Below are positions 50,731 through 61,339 of a stretch of DNA of 64,000 nucleotides, one piece after another; positions within the stretch are counted from its first letter, which is position 1; every line of letters begins with the position of its first letter. A program made the position numbers and the translations under genes. The notes under the pieces were generated by a model. That model was not told the DNA's origin. It saw nothing but the letters and a program-made list of their open reading frames with translations, and ran no database searches. This DNA is from Circinella minor. Taxonomy: Eukaryota > Mucoromycota > Mucoromycetes > Mucorales > Lichtheimiaceae. The stretch covers positions 124,001 to 188,000 of the forward strand of contig JAEPRB010000053.1 in NCBI GenBank assembly GCA_016758965.1, read 5' to 3'.

Positions 50731-52066
50731 TTAATTAGCAGTAGGGAATGGTGGAGGATAAGATTCTTTTGGATAACGCTTTTCAGCCTTAAGTTTGACT
50801 GCATCCTTAATTCTAACAAACTGATCATCAAAACCAGGTACACTTCCCTTAACATACAATAAGTTTTCTGCGGGATCCACCTTTACAATCTATTAATTTT
50901 TATGAAAAAAAAATAGTTGTTGTATAAGTATAGGAATTAATGTTACATGCAACAAAAAAATAAAAGTATTGTATTTTTAGAGTAAATTACCTTCAAGTTT
51001 TGCATAGTGACACTCTTACCACCCATACGACCAGCCATCTTCTTTCCCTTAAAAACTTTACTTGGCCACTACATATATATATATATAATTTAGTATTTAT
51101 CCTTATTCTTAGTTTATAAAATGATATATACTATTATTTCTACTACATTACCTTGCGTTGACCTGTTGAACCAGCAGAACGATGTGATAACGAATGACCG
51201 TGAGATGCTGGCATACCACCAAAATTCCATCGCTTCATTACACCAGCAAAACCTTTACCAATACTAAAAGAAAAATAATTATAAAAATAAGAGTGACGCG
51301 ATTATAAGTATTATTTTTATGCAAACTATCTTCCGATCCTTCAAAACAATAATAACAATAACATACGATGGTGCAGAAATATCAACATATTGTCCAGTAA
51401 CAAAATGACTGGCATTTAAGGAAGTTCCCACTGGGAGTACAGCATCTTCAGTAACACGAAATTCAACCAATTTTTGTCTTAATCCAACACCCAACTGTTT
51501 AAAATGTTCAACCAAAGGCTTTGATACGTTCTTTTCCTTTTTGATTGTACTGCCAATTTGCAATGCAGTATATCCATGTTTATCAGCTGTACGTACGTCA
51601 GTTACAATAACATCTTCAAGCTATTTATTATTCGTTTATTTTTATCGTTGTATATGTATTTTTTTCGTCGTTGTAAAAAAAAAGGAGAGATTATTGTTGT
51701 CGTCATGGTTATTCATTCGTTTTGTTTTGTTTATATTATTATTGTTGTTATAAGACATGACAGTTAGTATATACATTTTATTTATTCATTGTTGGATATA
51801 GAAGGTACGTAAAAAATAAAAGAGTTATCCATAATTATCAACATTCATACCTGAAGAACGGTAATAGGCATACGAATTCCAGTTTCGTCCCACATGGAGG
51901 TCATACCCTTTTTACGTGCAATGAGACCTGTTCGAACAGATTGTGGTGTGAATTCAGGTGCAGCATTTTCACTTGCAACAGTAGCAGCAGTTCGTGTCCA
52001 TCGAGAAACTGAACCGGCCAGTGCTCGACCAATTAGCGATGTACTTGTCATTAATTTAATTGACAT
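50731..52066 (-). CDS. MRPL9: Mitochondrial large-subunit ribosomal protein uL3m
   Basis: Five exons: 52066-51851, 51620-51367, 51263-51152, 51068-50991, 50889-50731; 272 residues. A component of the mitochondrial large ribosomal subunit near the peptidyl transferase centre. The N-terminal ~40 residues are rich in Ser, Thr, Arg and Ala, as expected for a mitochondrial targeting peptide. The L3 signature follows: [19 protein letters not shown], then [31 protein letters not shown] and [10 protein letters not shown]. All four introns are GT-AG and in frame. The first ATG gives a good presequence. It diverges from MAK11 across a 337-bp shared promoter region. Confidence 0.94.
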
Positions 52067-52403
52067 AATTATTTAAAGAGTGAGAAGGGGAAAAGCGGGG
52101 GCGGGACGGACGTGTTTTGATAATAATGGAATTATTGAAGGTTGTTGTCAACACATATAACACACAGGGCCAAACCGGCGTAAAAAAGTAATCCCAGCTC
52201 AATTTCATCCAATGATTCTATCCAAGTGACCGCGTTTTCACGAAATTTTTGGAGGCTTATAAAATTCCCATCACCATTTTTTTTCTCGATAATGCAAAGC
52301 CAAATTCCCCCCCAAAAAAAAGGTCCGCTTTTGTGTGTGTGTGTGTATATGTGTATATATTTTTCTTAACATAATATAAAATAGATCACGTACATAAAAA
52401 AAA
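52067..52403. promoter_or_regulatory. Bidirectional promoter between uL3m and MAK11
   Basis: 337 bases between divergent start codons. It contains a GC-rich block (GGGGGCGGGAC near 52097-52107) that is unusual in this AT-rich region, a CCAAT on the plus strand near 52209, and a CGAAATTTTTGG stretch reminiscent of the yeast rRNA-processing element. Which elements act is not known. Confidence 0.5.
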
Positions 52404-54168
52404 ATGGCAACTGAATCAAAAAAAAGATCTCGTACCGATCAGGAAACATTAACCGAGAAACCTACTAAAAAACAAACATTGGAAGGTGATTCGGCTTTGG
52501 ATTCCATTTTATTACCCAGTAACGCTCATGCTGAAGACAATGAAGATTTTCGAATTGTAACTGGTACCTATGAACGCATCCTGTTTGGTATCAATGTTTA
52601 TTGGAAAAATAAGGAAGAAGAATCGGTAAATAGTAGAAATTTATTAATTTATTATGAGTTTTATGAATCGTTTTCTTGTTGTTTTGGTAATATTAACAAA
52701 CTATATATTTTATGCATCGAAAAGACAACAACACCTAAGCTTCGTATGGATCCTATCTTTATTATACCAGCACATACTGGATGTATTAGAACTGTAAACA
52801 TTGGCGGACAATTTTTAGCATCTGGAAGTACAGATGAAGTCATTCGACTTTATGATGTTAAAAAACGAAAAGAATATGGATCTCTTGGTGGACAACATCA
52901 AGGTGATGTGACGGATATTCAATTTTATGGCAAATATATGCTTTCAGCAAGTGATGATAAAACTATTTGTATATGGCGAAAAAGTGATTGGGAATATTTG
53001 AAAACATTGAAAGGTCACAAGTATGTTGTAATATTTATTTATATAAATAATTAGTTCACACACGCATACAGAAAAAAAAAAGATATTAAACCATATATAT
53101 ATATATTCTTTTTAATTTAGAGGACGCGTGAATTCAGTTGCAATCCATCCATCGGGTAAAATTGCCTTATCAGTATCTACTGACAAGACAGTAATTGTAT
53201 GGAATTTAATGACGGCACGTAAAGCAAGTATCAATAAGCTTTATCAAGGTAAAATTTAACTATCAATTTGCATACTCTCTTTAATGCTATTACTATTATT
53301 ATTATCATTATTATCATATAAAATTTACTAATTGAATTAAGGGGATTTTATTATATAGAGGGCTTATTCGTATCGTGGAACAAAAATGGAGATAAATATG
53401 CGATTATGTTTGACCGAGAAATAAAAATATATAATGTTGCTGTAAGTTTATCACTCATATTGTTATTTAATTATTTTCTGTTCTTTTTTTTTATCTTGCT
53501 GTTATCATGAGTTAAGCGAGACGAGAAGAAAGAGAGAGGGAAGGATTTGTTATTTTTTTTTTTGGGGAAAAAAAAATCATACAAGCGGAAAAAGTCTTAA
53601 CATTGTGTAACCCATAAATAATCAAATACAGGATGCGGAAGTAACGACAACTATTTCACATCGCTCGCGTTTCTTATGCATGCGGTATTACACATCAAAA
53701 ACAACAACAAACAAAGAGTATATTATTAGTGGCCATGAAGACAAAACAATTCGTATATGGGATGCATCAACAGGAGATCTTGTGACTGAATTTATTGGTC
53801 ATAAATTGCGTGTCAAGACAATAACTTTAATTGAATCAAAACCTTCTAATGATCAAGATCCTGTATCTATTCTTGTGAGTGTTTCTTCAGATGGTGTAAT
53901 CAAGTGTTGGGATTTGGAAGCAGTATTAGCAAAAAAGGAAGAAGAAGAAACCTTATTGGGAGAATATAATACCAAAAGTCGCGTAACTTGTTGTACTGCA
54001 CATATTGGATTCTCCAAATCTGTAACTGAGCAACAACAACAAAAAGAAGAAAAACAAGAAAAAAAATCATTACCACAGCAACAAGAATCATTAGAAAAGG
54101 AACAACAAACGCCAAGCAAGAAAAAGAAAAATTTAAAAAAAGAAACAACTAAAACTAAAAGAAATTAA
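52404..54168 (+). CDS. MAK11: WD40 protein MAK11/PAK1IP1, 60S assembly factor
   Basis: Five exons: 52404-52625, 52725-53020, 53121-53248, 53359-53441, 53632-54168; 421 residues. MAK11 is a nucleolar WD40 protein needed for 60S subunit assembly (with Rlp24 in yeast; human PAK1IP1). Seen: VTGTYERILFGINV, the WD repeats HTGCIRTVNIGGQFLASGST, GDVTDIQFYGKYMLSASDD, GRVNSVAIHPSGKIALSVST and GHEDKTIRIWD, and a Lys/Glu/Gln-rich nuclear-type tail (about 365-421). Exon 1 encodes a polar, charged N-terminus. Intron 1 (99 nt) has no in-frame stop; removing it gives the better match to homologues. Confidence 0.92.
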
Positions 54169-54490
54169 TAAAAATAATAATAAAAAGTATTTTTTTTTCC
54201 TTTGTATATAAACGCGTTTATATTTATTATATAATATGAAAAGATGATGATAGTAACAAACAACAAATCAGTTGTGACAACAAATTAGTATACTTTTTTT
54301 TTTCTCTTTTCTCGCTCTCTTTCTTTCTTTTTCAGGAGTTTTTCATAAAACTTGAAACTTTCTTTTTTCCTTTTTCCTTTCTTCTCTTTCCACTTTTTTT
54401 ATTTCTTATTTTATCAAACTTAAAAAAGAGTGTAAAAGTCGGAAGCTTAAAAATATACCACATACGCATATATATAAATCTAAATAAAAT
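54169..54490. other. Intergenic; promoter of Zn2Cys6 regulator
   Basis: About 320 bases, strongly pyrimidine-rich between 54294 and 54400, with a TATATATAAAT about 15 bp before the ATG. No gene is seen. Confidence 0.5.
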
Positions 54491-56142
54491 ATGGTAACTG
54501 AACCAACACACAACTCCCCACCAAGTACGCCAACAACAACACGTAATATTGCAAAACCAAGATCCAATCGTAATCAGCAACGACGAACTTCTAATAATAC
54601 CACTTCACCTGAAAAACGTAATAAAGCAAACAAAGCTTGTAAAGGTTGTCGAAAGAAAAAGGTTTGAAACTGGATATTATTATTATTATTATTATTATTA
54701 TTAGAAACGTTTTTTTTTTCTTTTTTTTTTTTTTTTTAGTCCCACATTATAAATATAGTATTATATGCTATTATCAATATCATGATTAATTTTTACATAC
54801 TAATCGACCTTTTCTTTCTTACTTTATATTTTTTATTCTTCTCCCAAATAAATAAATAAAAGGTAAAATGTGAAGGAGAAGTACCTTGTGAGCGTTGTCA
54901 AAAGGCTGGATTGGACTGTGTTTTTGATACAGTTGCATCAACAAAACGAACTTCTTCAACTCGTCGACAGTATGTGTTATCTATCTATATTTTTATTTTT
55001 ATTTTCATGGGATGGGGAGAGAATAAATTGAGCGCGGGAAAGTTGGGGAAGAAAATAAAAATATCCACACACACACACACACACACAGATACATTGTTAT
55101 CTCACATTTATATGTTATAGCACCAATAAAAATATTTCATCACAAACTCCAACAAGAAGTAATAGTCAAGATGAGATTGATACATCAAGTACTTCAACTA
55201 CTGCTATTCCTCTTACTAATAAAGGTAAAAATATAATTTAATATATCAATTACCATCATCATCACCCCCCACACTATATTTTTCTCTTTCTCCAAAAATA
55301 AACCTCCCCCCCCCCTTTTTTTTGGATTGAAAAAGAAAAAAAATAGTAAGATTAGTAATAATAACAACTTATATCCTTATATATATATATATCCTTTTTT
55401 TTAATATTACGCATATAGGTTCACAACAGCAACAGAATGATGAAGGAGAAAAAGAGTTTTTTACGTCTATTCCAGCACCTGCAGACGGTATTTCAGTCAG
55501 TACAACAGGAAGAGGATTATATATACCTGATTGGTTATCTAAAGGAGGAATTGAAAATAATAATAATCATAGTCCTGATGATGGCAGGAATAATAATATG
55601 TTTGCAAAGCCATCTGATATACGTAACGATTTACTCAGCACTTACTTTGATCATGTCCATCCTTATCTTCCAATTATTCATCGTCCCACTTTTCAAAAAC
55701 AGCTGCAAGAAAACAAGATATGTGAACTTTTACTTTATGCAATGTATGCAGTAGCTTCTCGATGGAATAACATAAACAATCAGAAAAACAACACCAGTAG
55801 CAACCCATCTCATAGTAATATCAGTAGCAATATCAATAATCATATTGAACCTATTGGATGGACATATTATGAATCTGCATTTAAACTATTGGATCACTAT
55901 GCAGATGCACCCAGATTATCAACAGTACAAGCACTGATTTTAATGATTAAATATCATGAGCATGTTCGACGTCCTGGATTTTTTTGGCGTACAAGATTTT
56001 ATTTTCAGCTTATTGTACGTATGTGTCAAGATTTAGAACTTGATCGTCATCAACATGATCAGTCACAAACAACTGAAACAGAACAACGCAGTCGTCTGTT
56101 TTGGGTAGTATATGCTTACGATGCACTTACCAGGTAACATTT

Positions 56143-56174
<32 letters not shown>

Positions 56175-58301
56175 GATACAAAAAAAAATAAACTCTCAAA
56201 TTTAACACAACTAACTCTCACATACTCTTTTTTTGCGTTCACACACACTATTATATATAGTACTGAACAAGGCACTTTGATGAACTTTACAAATTGTTCT
56301 ATTGATTTTCCACAACAATTGCCAGAAGAGGATGGTAGGGAGCGTGATATAATTACTTACTTTCACTGGTCGGCCAAGATTGCGCATATTCATGGTAAAA
56401 TCTTGACATTTTTAAGATCAAAATATGGTCAAGGTTCAGAAGAGTTTTATGATGGTAGTAGTAATAATAGTGATTATGACGACAATAATAACAATAAGCA
56501 CGTTGGAACCAAAAGACCCATATTTTCAACAACAATGTCAAGGACAACATTATCAATAACTCAAGAACGTAAGCAAAGAGATCATTTAGCTCACAGTATT
56601 GAAGAACTTGGAAAAGCCATGTTTGCAGCAGTTGGTCAACCACAAAGTTGTACGGATGATAGATCATTTTCAACAAAACAATATCCATATTATGCATCAC
56701 GGTTTCTTTACATGTCACTTCACTTCACTTCTATTTTATTACATCGACCTTATGGTGAAACATCATTAAATCATCGTGACCAATGCTCAACGGCGGCTTT
56801 AGCTATTACTCAAATTGCAAATGAATTGGTTCAAACAGGAAGTGTGGAATGTCTTTATTACTGTCCTCGAGGGGTACAACAAGTCATTCATTATTTGGCT
56901 GCATCCATTACTATACATAGATTATTGGCATCAGCACCACCCTTTTTACCATCATCCACAACAAAAAGGTCTTCTCAGCAACAACAACAAAAAAATCCTG
57001 CTATAATGAAAAAAAAGGCCAAAGAAGCATGCGATAAGTCATTGGAAATTATTTATCAATTGATTAAAGTATCACCAGCAGTGGAAATTTATGAAGATCG
57101 TCATCAGCATAGCAATAATCCAACAAATAATAATAGCGACGAAGATGAACCTGCAACACCTCCATCACCATTACCAACCCCTATGGAAGAAATACCAATA
57201 TTACCAACTGATCGTACAGCAAAGGCACGTCGAGTTAGTAAAGAATTTAGTGGTATTCGACAAAATAGTAGTGGTGGATTGATATCAACTAAAATGGAAA
57301 CCATTCAAAATAACAATGCTGCTAGTATGGTGGTTATGCCTCCGCTGCCTCAACCACAACCACAACAGAATACATCAGTGACAAGTAAAAAGAATAATAA
57401 CAATAATAATACTACACCGACAGTAAATAGTAATTCAACTTCAATTCAACAACAGCAACAGTCTCGAATGTCATCCCAGCAGAATAGTCCATTTCCTCAA
57501 TCACAAAATCTAAATCGATTTTCTGCACCTCATGTAATGTCAGATTATGCATCATCTTTATATCTTCAGCAGCAGCAGCAGCAACAACAACAACAACATC
57601 AGCAACAACAATCAACTTCCATATCTCAATATCCAACATTTCAACAAGCAACACAATATGGTATACCAAATTTTTCACAAACACCTGTATCAATTGGTAA
57701 TCATTTTTATTCACAAGCATTAGTACAACAACCGCAACAATCACAGCAGCCATTTATTTCACAACAACAACAACAGACAAATCATTATCTCACACAACAA
57801 TTCAACATGTATCAACAGCAACAACAACAACATAATACCCATCATCAACATTCACATAATCATCATCCTCATAATCATACTCACCAACAACAAAATTCAT
57901 CTTCACGTCGACCTACTGTTTCTGGAGATATAACCGCTATGAATAACTTCATGATGTATTCTGGAATAGCTAGTACTAGTGCTCCAACAGCTGGTATAAT
58001 AGGAGAAATAGGAACAGGAGGAGGGGATGTCACATCATCGTCATCATCATTAACAACAACAACAACAGTCCCTATTACCAACAGTAATGAGAATATAATT
58101 ATAACAAGTGATAATAGTCATAGTGGTGTAATTAATAACGCATCCTTATGGCCAACAACAACAGCTTATATTGATCAAGATATTCGAATGGATTCATATA
58201 ATACTCAACCAAATGTAGCACAAAGCATGATGGGGTTATTAATGGATCCAGATGATAATTCAGTGTTTGCAGCTACTGTAACTGCTCCTGCACCCCCTTA
58301 A
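54491..58301 (+). CDS. Zn2Cys6 transcription factor with fungal-specific domain
   Basis: Five exons: 54491-54661, 54863-54969, 55121-55224, 55419-56133, 56261-58301; 1045 residues. The zinc cluster is complete across intron 1 (C50, C53, C60, C66, C69, C76; spacing 2-6-5-2-6), with basic RKKKVK. The fungal-specific middle homology domain starts near residue 190 (LLSTYFDHVHPYLPIIHRPTF) and includes RSRLFWVVYAYDALTRSTEQG and a helical region to about residue 590. The C-terminal half is disordered, with long Gln, Asn and His runs (for example residues 815-835 and 895-925), typical of an activation region. Such proteins bind CGG-type half-sites in promoters; the regulated pathway cannot be read from this sequence. 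Neighbours give no clue. Confidence 0.9.
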
Positions 58302-58850
58302 AGAAGAAGAAACTTTTCTTTATCATTTTGTAAAATAAAATAAATAATGTTTGTTGCCTTTATGAGTGCGTTTGTGTTTCTTTTAATGATTACGTATCTT
58401 TATTTTACGCTGCAAAAAGAATAAAACTTATACATCTGTTATGGTTATTCTATTTCAAGTATACTGTAGCACATGCGAAAAAAAAAACTTTATTTGTTGG
58501 AATTGTATGTATATATAGCTATTCATAATTACTATTACCAACATTATACAAATAAATAATTGGAAAATAAATGATAATCTATTCTTAGTGTAGTTATCAC
58601 ATGTGAGATGGTTTTTTTTTTGTTTTGCCCATAAAGATACATTCGTCAATTACCAATCTAAGCTGTAATTTATTCATATTGATAAATCGATTTACACTCT
58701 TTCAGAAAACGTTTTGTGCATATCGCTGTGTAACATTTTACATCAAGTACAAACAATGGTTTATAAAAAAAACAAGTTTTGCCTAGTTGATCAGAAAAGC
58801 CTTGGCACGCAACAATTTAAATATTTTGCATATGTCACAACTGTAATCTA

Positions 58851-59156
58851 CTAACAGTATATCTTTCTGTTTATTTTTTGCTTGGCGTGGTTGTCATTGA
58901 TGGTGGTAGGGATTGTAGGACAGGTGTGTCTTCTGTGGTTACTGAGACTTATGGACCCACTGAATGGACAGCTGATGTGATAGGCCATGATTAGGGATGT
59001 TGGTTCACGCACATAATAATTCGCCACGGACCGCTTGATCTCTTGAGTATTGGAAATCAAAAAGATTTGTTCGCAAACTCTGGGCATCTGTCCTTTGCTT
59101 TTCCTAAAGCTTGGGCGTGCCGTTCTCAGTACGTACAGTCTATGGTTTTTCGTCAT
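58851..59156 (-). other. 101-codon ORF, doubtful
   Basis: An ATG-started frame that is less AT-rich than its surroundings, with balanced composition (SFRKSKGQMPRVCEQIFLIS ... PFSGSISLSNHRRHTCPT). It has no domain I recognise and no clear promoter. It could be a small gene, a relic, or chance. Listed because its base composition stands out. Confidence 0.25.
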
Positions 59157-59521
59157 GTTTTAAAATTCATCTTGAAATCCACTTTTGTTCTCTTCTGGTA
59201 TATGCGTACGTATTCAAGATTATATATTGCAATACGAATGTCGATGTACTAACGGCCCCATGTAGTACTTGAACGTGATTTCAAATGTTTGGACAGACAG
59301 ATTGCCTACACTGTTGATGCATCAATGGGTTATCAGGAGTTTTAATGAATGTTCGCTTTCTTTTATCCATTGATAGACTACGTATCAAAACAAAGAGCAA
59401 AAAAAAAAAATTATGCTAACGTTCGTAATAGTGACCTAGTTATTTAGTTTTTTTTTTTCCCTTTATTTTTCTCATCTGATTATTCTGTCTATTACTTTTT
59501 AGTCTAGTCTTTTTTATTAAT

Positions 59522-60090
59522 CAATTGAAAACTGATACCGAGTCCTATAAAGATTAACAATACAAATGGACCATGGGTCTACTTTTGATAAATACGTATG
59601 TGAGATGTAGTAATGTAGATACATTATCGCTTATTTTTCTCTCGTTACTATGATATCACTTTGGTAAATGAATTTTTAATTTAAAAACAATCCTGGGATC
59701 CACTACGTTAACAGTACAATTTTGCTATACTTTTGATAAATTCAAGAGATGTAATGTAGATACATAATTGTTGTTTTTTCTATCTCGTTACTGTGATATC
59801 ATGTTGGTAAATTTATTTTGGATTGTAAAACAATGTCCGGCCCCATAGGCTTAATAATACCATTCTACTATGTGCTTCTGATAAATTCATGAAATGTAAT
59901 GCAGATAACCGTTATTTTCTCTCTCGTTACTGTGATTTTATTTTGGTAATTATATTTTGAATTGAAAAACAATCCCGGGTCCCATTAAGTCAACAAGAAT
60001 ACGCTTGGATCATATACTTTTGATAAATTCGTGAGATGTAATGCAGATAACCGTTTTTTCCCCCTCTCGTTATTATGATATCAGTAATAC
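59522..60090. repeat. ~145-bp tandem repeat, about four copies
   Basis: The anchor ACTTTTGATAAAT recurs at 59581, 59729, 59874 (as GCTTCTGATAAAT) and 60016, spaced 148, 145 and 142 bp. Each unit continues with GAGATGTAATG(T/C)AGATA, then CTCGTTACTGTGAT, then a TTGGTAAAT segment and AAAAACAATCC(T/C)GGG. The copies have diverged by substitutions and small indels. The array ends about 175 bp before the next gene's start codon. Confidence 0.85.
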
Positions 60091-60143
60091 CCTTTTTCTT
60101 TATTCCCCTTGGCATTCATATTTTTCTAACGGATAACAAAATG

Positions 60144-60152
60144 TATATAAAA
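60144..60152 (+). promoter_or_regulatory. TATA box of the small acidic gene
   Basis: TATATAAAA about 115 bp upstream of the ATG at 60266, followed by a T-rich leader. Position and sequence suit a TATA element. Confidence 0.5.
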
Positions 60153-60265
60153 ACAGCTCTTTTTTATTATTATTAATTTTTATTTACTACACTTTCTCAT
60201 TTATACGTACTCTTTTTATTTTTATTTTTTTTCAAAACCTCACAATTTAAACCATTATTATTACT

Positions 60266-60908
60266 ATGCTTTTTTCAAAATTTTTATCCTTTTTTAACAA
60301 CAACAACAAGAACAAGAATTACGACGTCGTCATTGGTGATGGTGACGTTGATGCGGAGGATAACGGTTTTGTTATCCTCCCATCAAACGAACAAAAGGAG
60401 GAGGAGGAAGAGTTTGTCTTGCTCCCAGAAGAGGTACTTAATAGCAATTTATACCATACTATCAGCAAACACAAAAGTCAAAACTCATTAAAAATATATT
60501 GTTCTTTATTTATCAATAAGGTGCGTTTGGTTGTTCAAGAACAACCAAATTGCGCCACTTGTAGAAAAATAGAGCAATTAGAAACTTTATGGAGCATGAC
60601 CTTGGAAGCTAAGGTAATTATTAAATATACTGTATATATACGACATCGTTCATAATATTTGATAAATGTATATACCAATATATTTATTTACAACTTTTTC
60701 CCGTTCTAATTTATATCTGTCTTTTTATTTATAGAACGACTTAGTATATGCTATCACTGATATTTATCATGATAGCATTACTAGGGAAAACCTTGGCTTC
60801 CAGCTCCAACAAGGGCTCTATAAGCTACAAGACTTCTGGGAGCAGGGCGTCAAAGGTGTTTGGCGTTGCGCCCTGTGGATTAGGAACGAAATTGCCGCCA
60901 TGTCTTAA
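60266..60908 (+). CDS. Small acidic protein with two LIR/AIM-like motifs
   Basis: Three exons: 60266-60433, 60521-60613, 60735-60908; 144 residues. Exon 1 is Asn/Lys-rich, then acidic, with FVILP (35-39) and FVLLP (50-54), each preceded by acidic residues (DAEDNG and EEEEE). That is the shape of Atg8/LC3-interacting motifs (acidic + F/W/Y-x-x-L/I/V). Exon 2 has CATC (C67, C70) and exon 3 an amphipathic helical region (ENLGFQLQQGLYKLQDFWEQ). No known family was recognised. All junctions are GT-AG and in frame (168, 93 and 174 nt). The gene has its own TATA box and ends in a DNA inverted repeat. Function unknown; an autophagy link is inference from the motifs. Confidence 0.7.
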
Positions 60909-60921
60909 GTCCACAGGGTGC
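60868..60921. repeat. Inverted repeat across the stop codon
   Basis: CCCTGTGGA at 60871-60879 pairs with TCCACAGGG at 60910-60918, extended by about three more pairs including one G-T, with a ~30-base loop. The left arm lies in the last exon and the right arm just past the TAA. In mRNA it would form a hairpin around the stop codon. Confidence 0.6.
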
Positions 60922-61339
60922 TTTTTATTTATTTATTTATTTATTACTATTTATTACTATTATTTATTTATTATTATTATTTCAATTTTCAATATGTATG
61001 TATTTTAAATTTTAAATTTTTATTCTTATTTATTTTAATTACGTACCCAAACTTTGGGACCTGCTAAAAGTCGTGCACCACTTTTCGCACCCCCCATCGT
61101 GCACCATAAAAAACTAAGTCACAGCAATTAATAGTGCACTATCGTGCACCATAATAAAAACAAAGTCACACAAGCTGATAGTGCACCATATCCCCACAAA
61201 CCATTTCTAAAGTGCACGATGTCATGTCAACATCTTTTTAACAAATTGTCCACATTGTGTATACGTAGTATAAACACATAATAATTCTTGCGTAAATCTC
61301 TTATATATATAGGTTAATACATATGTTTATTATTCTTAT
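60909..61339. other. Intergenic between convergent genes
   Basis: A T/A-rich ATTT repeat region (60925-61030), followed by a cluster of GTGCAC palindromes (61073-61217, listed separately). It lies beyond the 3' end of the long minus-strand transposase-like ORF and so may contain the element's terminal part. Confidence 0.5.
61073..61217. repeat. Cluster of six GTGCAC palindromes with two ~47-bp direct repeats
   Basis: GTGCAC occurs at 61073, 61099, 61134, 61144, 61181 and 61212. Two imperfect direct copies (61096-61140 and 61141-61190) share ATCGTGCACCATAA, then AAAAC, AAGTCACA and GATAGTGCAC-like ends. The base composition differs from the flanks. The position next to a transposase-like gene suggests subterminal binding repeats of a mobile element. 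Confidence 0.7.

Larger units (their letters stand above)
58302..60265. other. Intergenic with tandem repeat array
   Basis: It holds the regulator's 3' UTR, a GC-richer ORF of uncertain meaning at 58851-59156, a ~145-bp tandem array (59522-60090), and the promoter of the next gene. No firm gene call beyond those. Confidence 0.5.
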
